From assembly GCF_001590835.1 (NCBI RefSeq), contig NZ_LTAQ01000008.1:641-64640 (forward strand): a stretch of 64,000 bases of DNA, in the 5' to 3' direction. This stretch comes from Bacillus gaemokensis. GTDB taxonomy: Bacteria; Bacillota; Bacilli; Bacillales; Bacillaceae_G. The position numbers and the translations under genes were made by a program. Within the stretch, counting starts at the first letter, position 1; the number at the start of each line of letters is the position of its first letter. This document shows positions 8,460-19,195 of this stretch, piece by piece. Under the pieces are notes generated by a model, which saw only the letters and a list, made by a program, of their open reading frames with translations, was not told the DNA's origin and did no database searches.

Positions 8460-10397
8460 TTGGGTGTAACAAATTATTTAGAAGAAAGTTTGTATGAGTT
8501 TCATACAGAAGGATGTTATGAGAGTTATAACATATTTGGAGCACACCTTGTAATAGAGAATGATATACAAGGTGTACGTTTTACAGTATGGGCTCCTCAT
8601 GCGAAAAATCTAAGCGTTGTTGGAGATTTCAATGATTGGGATAGCGAGCAACATAGGATGCTCCAAATGACAGAAGAGGGTATTTGGTCATTGTTTATAC
8701 CACAGATAGAGACAAACGAAATATATAAGTATGCGATTGAGACTCTAGGTGATGAGACGATTTTAAAAGCAGACCCTTATGCAACATATGCAGAAGTAAG
8801 ACCGAATACGGCATCTGTAGTTTTTGATATAAGGGGATATGAATGGAATGATAAAAATTGGTTTCGGAAGAAGAAACGAAAGCCAATTTATAAAGAAGCA
8901 ATGGCTGTTTATGAATTGCATTTTGGTTCATGGAAAAAGAAAGAAAATGGCTCTCTGTATTCGTATCGGGAGATGGCAGAGGAGCTCATTCCTTATGTGG
9001 CGGAACATCAATTTACTCATATTGAAATTATGCCGCTTGTTGAACATCCGTATGATCGTTCCTGGGGATATCAAGGGACTGGATATTATGCGGTGACAAG
9101 TCGATTTGGTACGCCTCATGATTTTATGTATTTTGTCGATGAATGTCATAAATATGGAATCGGTGTCATTTTAGATTGGGTACCAGGACATTTTTGCAAG
9201 GATGCTCATGGTTTGTACTTATTTGATGGAACACCAACCTATGAATATAAAGATGCGGATGTTCAGCAAAATCATGTATGGGGTACAGTGAATTTTGATT
9301 TAGGAAAGCGAGAAGTTCGAAACTTTTTAATTTCAAACGCATTGTTTTGGATGAAATATTACCATATTGACGGTTTTCGTGTCGATGCGGTTGCTAATAT
9401 GTTGTACTGGGAAAAGGAAGGGAAAGAGCAAAGTAATGAATATGCGGTTTCCTTTTTACGAGAGCTAAATGAAGCAGTATTTGCAGAGGACGAAGAATTT
9501 CTAATGACGGCAGAAGATTCGACAGCTTGGCCACTTGTAACGGCTCCAACGTATGAGGGCGGGCTTGGGTTTAATTATAAGTGGAATATGGGCTGGATGA
9601 ATGATGTGCTGAAATATATGGAGTGTGCACCAGAATACCGGAAATATATTCATGAGAAAATGACATTCTCTTTGCTATATGCGTACTCTGAAAACTTTAT
9701 ATTGCCACTATCTCACGATGAAGTCGTTCATGGGAAAAAATCATTGCTTAATAAAATGCCGGGAAACTACTGGGAGAAATTTGCACAGCTCCGTTTATTA
9801 TATGGATATTTCTTTACGCATCCTGGAAAGAAATTGCTCTTTATGGGCGGTGAATTTGGTCAGTTTGATGAGTGGAAAGACCTTGAGGATTTAGATTGGA
9901 ATTTACATGACTTTGAAATGCATCGTCATATGCATGATTACTTTAAAGAGCTCATAGCATTGTATAAGCGATCGAAATCACTTTGGCAACTGGATCATTC
10001 ACAGGAAGGATTTCAGTGGATTGATGCTGATAATAAAGAACAAAGTATTTTTTCATTTATTCGCAAAGGGGATAAAGAGGAAGACGTTCTTGTTGTTGTA
10101 TGTAATTTTACGAATGTTGTGTACGAAAGTTATAAAGTGGGCGTGCCAGAATTCCAATATTATAACGAGATTTTGAATAGTGATGATGCAGCATACGGCG
10201 GCTCAGGACAGGTGAATAAAAAACGGATGAAAGTAATTGGGGAGCCATATCATAACCAGTCTGCTCATGTAGAAATAACAATTCCACCACTTGGTGTATC
10301 TATTTTAAGACCAGTGAAGACGAGAAAGGGGAGTAAAAAACAAAATGGTTCAAAAGCAGACGTGCGTAGCAATGTTACTAGCAGGGGGAAAAGGTAG
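8460..10397 (+). CDS. glgB: 1,4-alpha-glucan branching enzyme GlgB
   Basis: Forms alpha-1,6 branches in glycogen by moving alpha-1,4 chains (GH13 family). The protein has an N-terminal CBM48 ([20 protein letters not shown]), a TIM barrel with [12 protein letters not shown] (nucleophile Asp) and TAEDST (acid-base Glu), [10 protein letters not shown] and a C-terminal beta domain. I choose TTG 8460 as start because GAGGTG lies 7 nt before it; a GTG at 8451 overlaps that site. It is the first gene of glgBCDAP, and its last 53 bases overlap glgC. The lysine/arginine-rich tail after residue 625 is typical of this group. Confidence 0.97.
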   Translation: MGVTNYLEESLYEFHTEGCYESYNIFGAHLVIENDIQGVRFTVWAPHAKNLSVVGDFNDWDSEQHRMLQMTEEGIWSLFIPQIETNEIYKYAIETLGDETILKADPYATYAEVRPNTASVVFDIRGYEWNDKNWFRKKKRKPIYKEAMAVYELHFGSWKKKENGSLYSYREMAEELIPYVAEHQFTHIEIMPLVEHPYDRSWGYQGTGYYAVTSRFGTPHDFMYFVDECHKYGIGVILDWVPGHFCKDAHGLYLFDGTPTYEYKDADVQQNHVWGTVNFDLGKREVRNFLISNALFWMKYYHIDGFRVDAVANMLYWEKEGKEQSNEYAVSFLRELNEAVFAEDEEFLMTAEDSTAWPLVTAPTYEGGLGFNYKWNMGWMNDVLKYMECAPEYRKYIHEKMTFSLLYAYSENFILPLSHDEVVHGKKSLLNKMPGNYWEKFAQLRLLYGYFFTHPGKKLLFMGGEFGQFDEWKDLEDLDWNLHDFEMHRHMHDYFKELIALYKRSKSLWQLDHSQEGFQWIDADNKEQSIFSFIRKGDKEEDVLVVVCNFTNVVYESYKVGVPEFQYYNEILNSDDAAYGGSGQVNKKRMKVIGEPYHNQSAHVEITIPPLGVSILRPVKTRKGSKKQNGSKADVRSNVTSRGKR

Positions 10398-11475
10398 TCG
10401 TTTAAGTGCATTAACAAAAAATTTAGCCAAGCCAGCTGTTCCGTTTGGCGGTAAGTACCGAATTATTGATTTCACATTGAGTAATTGCACGAACTCTGGT
10501 ATTGAAACAGTTGGGATTTTAACACAGTATCAACCGTTAGAGTTGCATAATTACATTGGTATTGGGAATGCGTGGGATTTGGACCGTGTGAACGGAGGCG
10601 TGACAGTTTTACCCCCTTATGCGGAATCTTCTGGGGTGAAATGGTATACAGGAACGGCGAGTGCTATTTATCAAAATTTAAATTTTTTACATCAGTATGA
10701 TCCGGAATATGTTCTGATTTTGTCAGGAGATCATATTTATAAAATGGATTACAGTAAAATGCTAGATTTCCATATTGAAAAAGAAGCAGATGTATCGATT
10801 TCTGTTATTGAAGTGCCATGGGAAGAGGCAAGTCGATTCGGCATTATGAATACAAATGAGGAGATGGAGATTGTTGAGTTTGATGAAAAACCACAGTTTC
10901 CGAGAAGCAATCTTGCCTCAATGGGAATTTATATTTTTAATTGGGCTATTTTGAAAGAATATTTAGAGATGGATGCGAGAAATCCTGAATCTAGTAATGA
11001 TTTTGGTAAGGATGTCATCCCACTTTTATTAGACGAAAAGAAAAAACTTATGGCGTATCCATTTGAAGGATACTGGAAAGATGTTGGAACTGTAAAGAGT
11101 TTATGGGAAGCGAATATGGATTTGCTTCATGATGAATCATCCTTACAATTAAATGATCATAGCTGGCGTATTTATTCAGTCAATCCAAATGAACCACCGC
11201 AATATATTGCTGAAGGGGCGACTGTAGAAGAATCGTTAATTAATGAAGGATGCGTAGTTGAAGGGGATATAAAGCATTCTGTTTTATTCCAAGGGGTAAC
11301 GGTAGGAGAAGGCAGCAAGGTGATGGATTCCGTTATTATGCCGGATGTAAGAATTGGTCAAAATGTTGTGATTGAAAGAGCGATTGTCGGATCAGGAATG
11401 GTCATTGAAGATGGAACGATTATTCGTCCAGAAAAAAATATTGATGAAGTTGTATTGATTGCTGAGGGGAAATAG
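10345..11475 (+). CDS. glgC: glucose-1-phosphate adenylyltransferase GlgC
   Basis: Makes ADP-glucose from ATP and glucose 1-phosphate, the committed step of glycogen synthesis. The 376 residues show the nucleotide-binding motif [14 protein letters not shown] (11-24), the GGKYRIIDF motif, [10 protein letters not shown], a glucose-1-phosphate site ([10 protein letters not shown]) and a C-terminal left-handed beta helix of hexapeptide repeats. It begins inside glgB (53-bp overlap, different frame), so translation is probably coupled. GlgC and the following GlgD form the ADP-glucose pyrophosphorylase in bacilli. Confidence 0.98.
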   Translation: MVQKQTCVAMLLAGGKGSRLSALTKNLAKPAVPFGGKYRIIDFTLSNCTNSGIETVGILTQYQPLELHNYIGIGNAWDLDRVNGGVTVLPPYAESSGVKWYTGTASAIYQNLNFLHQYDPEYVLILSGDHIYKMDYSKMLDFHIEKEADVSISVIEVPWEEASRFGIMNTNEEMEIVEFDEKPQFPRSNLASMGIYIFNWAILKEYLEMDARNPESSNDFGKDVIPLLLDEKKKLMAYPFEGYWKDVGTVKSLWEANMDLLHDESSLQLNDHSWRIYSVNPNEPPQYIAEGATVEESLINEGCVVEGDIKHSVLFQGVTVGEGSKVMDSVIMPDVRIGQNVVIERAIVGSGMVIEDGTIIRPEKNIDEVVLIAEGK

Positions 11476-11493
11476 AAAAGGAGGATGAGATGA

Positions 11494-12528
11494 ATGGGAG
11501 AAACAATGTTAGGAATTATTAATGCAACAGGAAGTTTTCCTTCCTTAAAGAAAGTAACAGGGCACCGTTCACTGGCCGCGCTACCATTTGGAGGACGTTA
11601 TCGTCTCATTGATTTCATGCTTTCTAATATGGTTAATTCTCATATTCATAGTGTAGCGATTTTTACAAGTCATAAGAATCGCTCCTTGATGGATCATCTT
11701 GGATCAGGGAAACAATGGGATCTAGATAGAAAACGCGACGGCTTATTTTTATTTCCTCCGAATTGCCAATGTGATCAAGATGAGTTCGGTTCCTTCGCTC
11801 ATTTCAGAAGACATATTGACTACTTTCTGCGTAGTAGACAAGAGTATGTTGTTATTACAAACAGCCATCTTGTTACAGCATTAAATTTTCAAAAGGTATT
11901 AGAAAGACATATACATACAGGAGCAGATATTACGGAAGTATGCCATGAAGGCGTATCGCTGCAAACTTATGTGCTTAAGAAACAATTATTATTAGACTTA
12001 TTTGAAACATATAAAGACATGGAACATTATAGTTTGTTTGATGTGGTCAAAGAAAAACGAGGAGAATCGTTGTACATTGGTACATATGAACATACGGGGT
12101 ATGTAGCGGAAATCGATTCGATTGAAAATTATTATAAACATAGTTTGGAAATTTTACAGCCTTCCATTTGGAAACAATTATTTACGAAGAAAGCTCCTAT
12201 CTTTACAAAAGTAAAAGATGAACCACCAACGCGCTATATGAAAGGCGCTGGGGTAAAAAATACAATGATTGCGAACGGTAGTATTATTGCAGGACAAGTA
12301 GATAACAGTGTTGTATTTCGTTCTGTAAAGGTTGGAAAAGGTTCAGTGATTCGAAACAGTATCATTATGCAAAAGAGCCAAATTGGAGATAACTGTATAT
12401 TAGACGGCGTTATTATTGATAAGGATGTTAAAATTGAAGATGGCGTGGTTTTAACAGGGACACCTGACAATCCACATGTTGTGGAAAAAGGTAGTATCCA
12501 AACGCAGACCATTACTAGTTATTCTTAA
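11494..12528 (+). CDS. glgD: GlgD, non-catalytic ADP-glucose pyrophosphorylase subunit
   Basis: A 344-residue paralogue of GlgC. It keeps the fold (FGGRYRLIDFMLSN, the C-terminal hexapeptide beta helix IRNSIIMQKSQIGDNC), but the N-terminal GGxGxRL nucleotide loop is replaced by NATGSFPSLKK, so it should not be catalytic alone. In Bacillus and Geobacillus it stimulates GlgC in a heterotetramer. It starts 18 nt after glgC behind AAAGGAGGATGAG, a strong ribosome binding site. A stable hairpin follows its stop codon. Confidence 0.95.
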   Translation: MGETMLGIINATGSFPSLKKVTGHRSLAALPFGGRYRLIDFMLSNMVNSHIHSVAIFTSHKNRSLMDHLGSGKQWDLDRKRDGLFLFPPNCQCDQDEFGSFAHFRRHIDYFLRSRQEYVVITNSHLVTALNFQKVLERHIHTGADITEVCHEGVSLQTYVLKKQLLLDLFETYKDMEHYSLFDVVKEKRGESLYIGTYEHTGYVAEIDSIENYYKHSLEILQPSIWKQLFTKKAPIFTKVKDEPPTRYMKGAGVKNTMIANGSIIAGQVDNSVVFRSVKVGKGSVIRNSIIMQKSQIGDNCILDGVIIDKDVKIEDGVVLTGTPDNPHVVEKGSIQTQTITSYS

Positions 12529-12535
12529 ACATTCT

Positions 12536-12572
12536 AGCAAGTGAATCCCTATTTGATAGGGGTTCACTTGCT
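12536..12572 (+). other. intercistronic hairpin between glgD and glgA
   Basis: AGCAAGTGAA and inner CCCTAT pair with ATAGGGG and TTCACTTGCT, forming a long stem with a three-base loop. No T tract follows, so it is unlikely to be an efficient terminator. It may set differential mRNA stability or a processing point within the glg transcript. Confidence 0.7.
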
Positions 12573-12661
12573 CATACTTATATGAATTTAAAATCCGAAG
12601 GGAGGAAGCTGTAAGAAGAGCGGCCCAGGGTATATACGCTTTTCAGGCAGTGGAACAACAC

Positions 12662-14098
12662 GTGAATATTTTATTTGCAGTATCAGAATGCGTACCGTTT
12701 ATTAAATCCGGTGGCTTAGCAGATGTGGCAGGTGCACTTCCAAAAGAACTCAAAAAATTAGGAGTAAATGTCCGCATTATACTTCCAAACTATAGTCTTA
12801 TTCCTGCGCACTTGCGAAAAGCATGTACGCTTCATAAAGTAATCAATGTTCAGCTCGGTTGGAGAAACCAATATTGCGGAATTTTGAAAGGTGAGCAGGA
12901 TGGGATTACGTATTATCTCATCGACAATGAATATTATTTTAAAAGAGATTCCCTCTATGGTCACTATGATGATGGGGAACGCTTTTCTTTCTTTTCTAAA
13001 GCGGTGTTAGAGTGTATCCCGCATTTAGATTTTGAAGTTGATATTCTTCATAGTCATGATTGGCATACGGCGATGGCAAACTTTTTGCTGCGTGAAAAGT
13101 ATGGAGATAACCCGTTATATCAAGACATTAAAACGGTTTATACCATTCATAATTTACAGTTTCAAGGGGTATTTCCTCGTGAGGTTATGCATGATTTACT
13201 GGAGCTTGGCGATGAATATTACCAGAGCGAACAGCTAGAGTTTTATGGGAACGTTAACTTTATGAAAGGTGGAATTATCGCCTCAGATTGTATTACAGCA
13301 GTTAGTCCAACTTATAAAGAGGAAATTCAATATGAATTTTTTGGAGAGAAACTAGATGGTTTGTTACGAAAGTATAACCATAAGCTTAGTGGCATTGTAA
13401 ATGGAATTGATACGAGTGTATATAATCCGGTAACAGATCCTTATATTACTGCGCAGTATGATGCAGATTCATTAGATGAAAAACAAGAAAATAAACGCGC
13501 ATTACAGCGTTATTTTGGTTTGCCGGAAAAAGAAGATACACCAATTATTTCTATGGTAACGCGGTTAACAAAGCAGAAGGGTCTTGATTTAGTACGTACT
13601 GTCTTTCGGGAAATCATGGAAGAAGATGTGCAATGCATTATTTTAGGATCAGGAGATTCTGAGTATGAGCAATTTTTCGAATGGATGGCATATGAGTATC
13701 CAGAAAAAGTGAAGGTGTACATTGGTTTTAATGAAGAATTGGCGCATCAAGTATATGCAGGTAGCGATTTATTTTTAATGCCATCGTTGTTTGAACCGTG
13801 CGGGCTCGGACAACTTATCGCACTGGCATATGGCGTAATTCCGATTGTGCGAGAAACAGGAGGATTAAACGATACGGTTCAGTCTTATGAAGAGAAGACG
13901 GAAACTGGAAATGGCTTCAGTTTTACCAACTTTAATGCCCATGACATGTTGCATACCGTTCGTCGTGCGCTGCAGTATTATCATAATAAACCAGTATGGA
14001 ATCGGCTTGTAGAGCAGGCAATGACAGAGGATTACAGCTGGAAAAAATCTGCTCTTGCATATAAGAAATTATATAATAATCTGCTGAAACACTCTTAG
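12662..14098 (+). CDS. glgA: glycogen synthase GlgA
   Basis: Transfers glucose from ADP-glucose to the growing alpha-1,4 chain (GT5, GT-B fold). The ADP-glucose motif [16 protein letters not shown] is at residues 15-30, HSHDWHT and TVYTIHN mark the N-terminal domain, and the C-terminal [11 protein letters not shown]-like motif ([17 protein letters not shown]) is intact. I use GTG 12662 (478 residues, [10 protein letters not shown]), the family start; an in-frame GTG at 12650 would add MEQH. The GGGAGG at 12599 is far upstream, so initiation efficiency is uncertain. It ends 12 nt before glgP. Confidence 0.96.
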   Translation: MNILFAVSECVPFIKSGGLADVAGALPKELKKLGVNVRIILPNYSLIPAHLRKACTLHKVINVQLGWRNQYCGILKGEQDGITYYLIDNEYYFKRDSLYGHYDDGERFSFFSKAVLECIPHLDFEVDILHSHDWHTAMANFLLREKYGDNPLYQDIKTVYTIHNLQFQGVFPREVMHDLLELGDEYYQSEQLEFYGNVNFMKGGIIASDCITAVSPTYKEEIQYEFFGEKLDGLLRKYNHKLSGIVNGIDTSVYNPVTDPYITAQYDADSLDEKQENKRALQRYFGLPEKEDTPIISMVTRLTKQKGLDLVRTVFREIMEEDVQCIILGSGDSEYEQFFEWMAYEYPEKVKVYIGFNEELAHQVYAGSDLFLMPSLFEPCGLGQLIALAYGVIPIVRETGGLNDTVQSYEEKTETGNGFSFTNFNAHDMLHTVRRALQYYHNKPVWNRLVEQAMTEDYSWKKSALAYKKLYNNLLKHS

Positions 14099-14110
14099 GT
14101 GGTGAAAAAA

Positions 14111-16519
14111 ATGTTTACTCATGTTGAAAGCTTTAAATCTGCTTTTTTAGAAAAACTAGAAACGATGTATGGAAAAAGTTTCAAAGATTCTACAAGTCGT
14201 GATCAGTATAATACACTGGGACACATGGTACGTGAGTATATGAATCAGCATTGGATTGCAACGAATGAAAAATACCGGACAGGGAATCAAAAGCAAATGT
14301 ATTACTTGTCGATTGAGTTTTTACTTGGCCGTTTACTTGGTAGTAACATGCTAAATTTAGGGATTCGTGATGTATGTGAACAAGGTCTTTCAGAGCTTGG
14401 AATTTCATTACAAGAATTAGAAGAAAGAGAAGCAGATGCAGGCCTTGGTAACGGAGGACTCGGCCGGTTAGCAGCCTGTTTTCTAGACTCTTTAGCATCT
14501 TTAAATCTTCCTGGACATGGATGTGGTATTCGTTATAAACACGGCTTATTCGATCAAAAGATTGTCGATGGATATCAAGTAGAATTGCCAGAACAGTGGC
14601 TCCTTCATGAAAATGTATGGGAAGTAAGAAGACATGATCAAGCGGTGGAAGTGAACTATTTTGGAAAAGTAGAAGCTGCGCAGATTGATGGGCGCTTAGA
14701 GTTTCGACATACGGATGCAGAAGTCATTATGGCGGTTCCTTATGATGTTCCGGTTGTTGGATATGAAACGGATACGGTGAATACACTTCGGCTTTGGAAC
14801 GCAGAACCGATTCCGTTCCCGCAAAATTGTAAAGATATTTTGAAATATAAGCGTGAAACAGAAGCAGTATCAGAATTTTTATACCCTGATGATACGCATG
14901 ATGAAGGGAAAATACTGCGTTTAAAACAACAGTATTTTCTTGTATCAGCAAGCTTACAAAATATCATTCGCTTACATAGAGAGAGAAATGGAACACTTCG
15001 TAATTTACATGAGAAAATTGCGATTCATATTAATGACACTCATCCCGTGCTAGCAATTCCAGAACTCATGCGCATTTTACTGGATGAAGAAAAGCTGACT
15101 TGGGAAGAGGCATGGAATATTACAACTCAGACGATTTCTTATACGAATCATACGACATTATCAGAAGCACTTGAGAAGTGGCCAATCCATATTTTTCAGC
15201 CATTGTTACCACGAATTTATATGATTATTGAAGAAATTAATGAGCGGTTTTGCCATGAACTTTGGGAGCGATATCCGTATGAGTGGAAGCGGATTGAGGA
15301 CATGGCAATTATTGCGCATGATCTTGTGAAAATGGCACATTTAGCAATTGTCGGAAGTTATAGTGTGAATGGTGTTGCAAAAATTCATACGGAAATTTTA
15401 AAACAGCGTGAAATGCGGTTATTTTATGAGTTTTATCCAGACAAATTTAATAATAAGACAAATGGAATTGCGCATCGGCGCTGGCTTATGAAAGCAAACC
15501 CACAGCTTACAAATCTTATTTCTGAAGCGATTGGAACGGAATGGATCAAACAGCCGGTGGGATTACAAGCACTGCAAGGTTTCGTATGCGATGCTGCCTT
15601 TCAAGGCAAGTTGTATGATGTAAAGCAGGAGCGGAAACATATTCTAGCAGAACGAATTCATAGCAAAATGGGGATTATAGTTGATCCTAATTCCATTTTT
15701 GATGTGCAAGTAAAACGATTGCATGCTTACAAAAGACAATTATTAAACGTGTTACATATTTTATATTTATACAATCGTTTAAAAGAGGATTCTAGCTTTT
15801 CATTTTATCCACGTACATTTATTTTTGGTGCAAAGGCATCGCCAGGCTATTACTACGCGAAAAAAATTATTAAATTAATAAATGAGCTTGCTAGAAAGGT
15901 AAATGACGATCCGTATGTAAGTCAATATATGAAAATTATCTTTCTAGAAAACTATCGGGTTTCCTTGGCAGAAGATACTTTCCCGGCGGCTGATGTAAGT
16001 GAACAAATTTCAACAGCAAGTAAGGAAGCATCGGGAACAGGAAATATGAAATTTATGATGAACGGTGCGATTACGCTTGGAACCTTGGACGGAGCTAATA
16101 TTGAGATTAAGGATAGGGTAGGCGATGCTGCCTGTTTCATTTTTGGTTTAACGGCAGAAGAGGTACTTCATTATTATCAAAATGGCGGATATCGTGCAAA
16201 TGATTACTATCATCACAATATGCACATTAAAAAAGTAGTTGATCAGTTAACGAATGGCTTTTTTGCAAATGTAGGAGCTGAATTTGAGGCTATTTATGAT
16301 TCTCTAGTTATTCAAAATGACGAGTACTTTGTCCTTCGTGATTTTAGTCCATATGCAGAACGTCAAGAAGACGTAGGAAGAACATATGAAAACAGAAGCA
16401 AGTGGCTAGAGATGTCCATTTTAAACATCGCACAATCGGGACACTTTGCGAGTGATCGTACGATTTTGCAGTATAGTAATGAGATTTGGAGAATTGGTGA
16501 TAGAGTTAAGCTTTCATGA
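14111..16519 (+). CDS. glgP: glycogen phosphorylase GlgP
   Basis: Releases glucose 1-phosphate from glycogen ends using phosphate and pyridoxal phosphate (GT35). The 802 residues include DAGLGNGGLGRLAACFLDS near residue 115, VKRLHAYKRQLLN, and the PLP motif EASGTGNMKF with TLDGANIEI. ATG 14111 is preceded by AGGTGGTG; GTG at 14099 would only add four residues. It is the last gene of glgBCDAP and allows the cell to spend the glycogen the earlier genes make. A bcr1-like repeat begins directly at its stop. Confidence 0.97.
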   Translation: MFTHVESFKSAFLEKLETMYGKSFKDSTSRDQYNTLGHMVREYMNQHWIATNEKYRTGNQKQMYYLSIEFLLGRLLGSNMLNLGIRDVCEQGLSELGISLQELEEREADAGLGNGGLGRLAACFLDSLASLNLPGHGCGIRYKHGLFDQKIVDGYQVELPEQWLLHENVWEVRRHDQAVEVNYFGKVEAAQIDGRLEFRHTDAEVIMAVPYDVPVVGYETDTVNTLRLWNAEPIPFPQNCKDILKYKRETEAVSEFLYPDDTHDEGKILRLKQQYFLVSASLQNIIRLHRERNGTLRNLHEKIAIHINDTHPVLAIPELMRILLDEEKLTWEEAWNITTQTISYTNHTTLSEALEKWPIHIFQPLLPRIYMIIEEINERFCHELWERYPYEWKRIEDMAIIAHDLVKMAHLAIVGSYSVNGVAKIHTEILKQREMRLFYEFYPDKFNNKTNGIAHRRWLMKANPQLTNLISEAIGTEWIKQPVGLQALQGFVCDAAFQGKLYDVKQERKHILAERIHSKMGIIVDPNSIFDVQVKRLHAYKRQLLNVLHILYLYNRLKEDSSFSFYPRTFIFGAKASPGYYYAKKIIKLINELARKVNDDPYVSQYMKIIFLENYRVSLAEDTFPAADVSEQISTASKEASGTGNMKFMMNGAITLGTLDGANIEIKDRVGDAACFIFGLTAEEVLHYYQNGGYRANDYYHHNMHIKKVVDQLTNGFFANVGAEFEAIYDSLVIQNDEYFVLRDFSPYAERQEDVGRTYENRSKWLEMSILNIAQSGHFASDRTILQYSNEIWRIGDRVKLS

Positions 16520-16687
16520 ATTAAATTAAAAAACCTTTCTTTTTAGGTGGGAGAGAGGATCCAGCCATGGATAGAAGTGGTCAGATCCTTTTTTAGCCCC
16601 ATGCCAAGTGAAGACAAAAGGAGAAAAAAGAGTGGAGGTCACTTTTTTCTTCATAGCAGCGACTTATATGCCTAAAAATCAAAATGA
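16520..16687 (+). repeat. bcr1-like interspersed repeat, copy 1
   Basis: About 165 bp shared with 50827-51012 and 59850-60000. Common blocks are TTTAGGTGGGAGA, ATCCAGCCATG, AAGTGGTCAGATCC, CCCCATGCCAAGTGAA, GGTCAC and TTCATAGCAGCGACTTATAT. Size and species point to the bcr1 family of the B. cereus group, known from memory to be a non-coding mobile-like element. In this copy GGATC and GATCC pair before a T-rich run. Confidence 0.8.
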
Positions 16688-16842
16688 ATATATAGGAATA
16701 ATATAGAGTCCCTTATGGAAATTTGAAGGGGCTTTTATTTATATGTCTAGAAAAAAATGTGTGATTAGTAGATTGGAGTATAGGGTTCTTGTACTATTTA
16801 ATATAGGTAAATTGGTAAAAAGAGGAAATGGGAGGATTTATT

Positions 16843-17573
16843 GTGGAGAAAATTATGAAAACAAAAGTAGGAAAAAAGTTAGATATTGGTGGGATTGAGC
16901 TATACTATGAATATTTTGGTGAAGAGAATGAAAATTCAACTGTTGTTTTTGATTCAGGATATGGATGGGCATTAGAGAATTGGGATCCGATCAGAGAGGA
17001 AGTTTCCAAATCGGTAAAGGTATTTATGTGTAGGTAAAAGCGAAAAGGATGAAAGACCATGTCATAGCAAGCTGTAGAGAATCTTCGCATGTTATTGAAA
17101 AAAGCAAATGTAAAACCGCCTTACGTATTAGTCGGTCATTCATTCGGAGGGTTAAATGTTAGACTATATGCAAGTACATATCAGAAGAAGTAGCAGGAGT
17201 AATCCTGTTAGATTCATGTCATGAAGATCAAAATAAAGTAATGGCTCCTTTATTTTCAAAAGAGGTGCAAGAAGCTTACTTCAATCAATTTGGTGCAGAA
17301 GGATTTCTTCAAGAAGTGGAAGAGAGCCTAGAATAAGCTCGCGTTTCTAAATCACTTGGTAATATTCCGTTAATTGTAATGACGGGTACTTCACAACCTC
17401 ATCATACACCAGAATCTATGTCAGCTTGGATTGGATTTCATGAAGAGCTTGCTAAGCTATCTACAAATAGTAAGTGTATTATTGTTGAAGAAGCTGGACA
17501 TGCAATTCATGTTGATTGCCCACAAATAGTAATACAGGCAATTCAAGATATGTTGGTTGTGATAGAAAGTTAA
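16843..17573 (+). pseudogene. alpha/beta hydrolase pseudogene
   Basis: Remains of a lysophospholipase-like alpha/beta hydrolase. It starts at GTG 16843 (after GGGAGGA) with IGGIELYYEYFGEENENSTV and stops in frame at 17035. Further pieces in shifting frames read QAVENLRMLLKKANVKPPYV, LVGHSFGGLNVRLYAS (nucleophile elbow GHSFGG), VILLDSCHEDQNKVMA, and finally MTGTSQPHHTPESMSAWIGF to EEAGHAIHVDCPQ (catalytic His). At least four lesions are visible: the loss at 17030, TAG at about 17065, a frameshift near 17185 and TAA near 17334. It cannot make a functional enzyme. Confidence 0.88.
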
Positions 17574-17608
17574 ATTGAAACACGAATATAATAGTGTTCA
17601 GTAAAATA

Positions 17609-17640
17609 AAAACAGCTTGGGAATGTCCAAGCTGTTTTTA
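17609..17640 (+). terminator. bidirectional terminator
   Basis: AAAACAGCTTGG pairs with CCAAGCTGTTTT around a six-base loop, with A and T tracts on both sides. It serves the hydrolase remnant on the plus strand and the 47-residue gene on the minus strand. Confidence 0.92.
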
Positions 17641-17641
17641 T

Positions 17642-17785
17642 TTAGTTTGCTATTGAGATATAAGGATTTACTGAATATAGCATGCCGGTGCCACCATATT
17701 CCTCTGTAGCAAAATATGAGAATGTAAAGAAACCTGTAACTGCAAAAAGTAAAACAAGAAACAGTGCAAAGAAATACTTAAGCAT
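17642..17785 (-). CDS. small membrane protein, 47 residues
   Basis: A short gene on the minus strand. ATG 17785 is preceded by GAGGGG at 6 nt. The product begins MLKYFFALFLVLLFAVTGFF, a clear hydrophobic segment (residues 3-24), followed by a short polar tail with EEYGGTG. It ends immediately before the terminator at 17640. I do not recognise the family. The start context, hydrophobic helix and terminator make it likely to be real. Confidence 0.65.
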   Translation of the reverse strand: MLKYFFALFLVLLFAVTGFFTFSYFATEEYGGTGMLYSVNPYISIAN

Positions 17786-17862
17786 GTATGGTCCCCTCAT
17801 CCGAAAAAGTAGTTACATATATTATTATAGTATACTAATAGTTATTTTCTAATTATATCCTG

Positions 17863-18585
17863 CTAAAAATGAGAAGTCAGACATGTCTTGTATGTTGCCA
17901 TCGAATGATTGTTGGTGATAGATTTTGTGTTTTTTGTAAATGTCATGTTGTGATGGACATGGGCATATTCCCAGTCTTGTTCATTAAAATGTACTTTACG
18001 CGGGGGAAGAAGGGGAACGACATCAAATAAATTAACGAAGCGAAAGCTACTGGCTACTTGCAGTTTATAGTAGTTTCGAAAGGTGATGTCTCCAACTTTC
18101 GGGGAAGCGAAGCTATAGAGACCATATTGTGCGAATGCAGTATTAACACGTGCATCTAATATGTGAAGTGTAGCAAGTGCCCCGCCTAAACTATGTCCTG
18201 TAGCAAGCAATTTTTTATGCGCTGGCAAAGAGACGAGCATATCCATAATTGGATCACGGCAAGACTCGTAAGTAGAAAGAAAGCCGTTATGGACGTTTCC
18301 GCTATTTAGTGCATACGGATAAGGTTTTTGATTAACAAGGGAATCAATAACCCAATCTGGCTCTGTTTGTGTTCCCCGAAAGGCAACGATGATTGTATCT
18401 TCAGATTCTAAGATGAAACCAAACCATTCTGTTGTTTGAACCGCTTTCGCTTGAAAGCCTTGTACATATTGAAACCCATCAGGTATTTGGAAAACCCCAT
18501 TTTGTTTATATTGATCATATGTTAACTCACAGCAAGAAGCTAACAATATGGCAGTGTCTTTATCAAAGGATAAAGGAGCACGCAT
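17863..18585 (-). CDS. class 3 lipase family protein
   Basis: A 240-residue alpha/beta hydrolase of the fungal-type lipase (Lipase_3) family, probably hydrolysing acylglycerols or other esters. The triad is visible: Ser132 in GHSLGG, Asp188 in NLFDVVPLLP and His227 in NNHSMATY. VAFRGTQTEPDW is the conserved oxyanion-side strand. There is no signal peptide, so it is likely intracellular. I start at ATG 18585 behind AAGGAGGGC; an upstream extension to 18750 lacks a ribosome binding site. It is transcribed away from the 116-residue gene at 18768. Confidence 0.92.
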   Translation of the reverse strand: MRAPLSFDKDTAILLASCCELTYDQYKQNGVFQIPDGFQYVQGFQAKAVQTTEWFGFILESEDTIIVAFRGTQTEPDWVIDSLVNQKPYPYALNSGNVHNGFLSTYESCRDPIMDMLVSLPAHKKLLATGHSLGGALATLHILDARVNTAFAQYGLYSFASPKVGDITFRNYYKLQVASSFRFVNLFDVVPLLPPRKVHFNEQDWEYAHVHHNMTFTKNTKSITNNHSMATYKTCLTSHF

Positions 18586-18767
18586 CAAGGAAGCCCTCCT
18601 TACGAAAAGGTATAGTTCAATATATGAGTTAAAGGGGAGAATCATTCTTTGAGTAACTTTAAAACAAAGTGAGGTAAAAAAAAGTAAATATTTTTGCGAA
18701 TTAACACTTGAACCTTCAGTTACGTGAGGTAGTATGATTTGGGTAACCACATCGGTAAAAAGAATGT

Positions 18768-19118
18768 ATGTCTAAGGAAGTCGTTGATCAATTATACAAT
18801 AGACCTGAAGAAGAAATGGTGGCACTTGATAAAGAATTTATCCACTTGTCTAAAGAAGTAAAGAGATTATTTGGAAAGCAAGTTGATGATCCAGAGGTAC
18901 AAAAGCTTGTCGATAAACATATGAAGGCAACCCTTACATATGTAGGGGAAGAAGCAGTATACTCTTTGAGTGAATTAGAAAATATGGAAGATCAGTATGA
19001 GAATATGATTCCGTCTCCGTATACCAAGGAAGAAGAGGAATGGTTAAATGGGGCAATGGAGTATTATATGATTCAGAACGGTATGTACAGTCCAAGTGAA
19101 GAAGAACAAGGAAAATAA
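18768..19118 (+). CDS. conserved hypothetical protein, acidic, 116 residues
   Basis: A soluble acidic protein that I do not recognise with certainty. The segment FGKQVDDPEVQKLVDKHMKA recalls the TipAS-like fold (DPEVQxLxxxxxxL), but evidence is thin. It is mainly helical by composition, with a Glu/Tyr-rich C-terminus. Its own ATG has no good ribosome binding site. A 13-codon frame from ATG 18734 (behind GAGG) ends at 18775, overlapping this start, so translation may be coupled to that leader. It ends before a strong terminator. Confidence 0.75.
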   Translation: MSKEVVDQLYNRPEEEMVALDKEFIHLSKEVKRLFGKQVDDPEVQKLVDKHMKATLTYVGEEAVYSLSELENMEDQYENMIPSPYTKEEEEWLNGAMEYYMIQNGMYSPSEEEQGK

Positions 19119-19130
19119 TTCTTTAACATG

Positions 19131-19183
19131 AAAAAGCAAATCGCTACCGCTCTCCTTATGAGAGGTAGCGATTTGCTTTTTTG
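19131..19183 (+). terminator. bidirectional terminator
   Basis: A perfect 18-bp stem (AAAAAGCAAATCGCTACC with its complement) with a 14-base loop and T tracts on both strands, between convergent genes ending at 19118 and 19196. Confidence 0.95.
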
Positions 19184-19195
19184 TATAAAATGATT

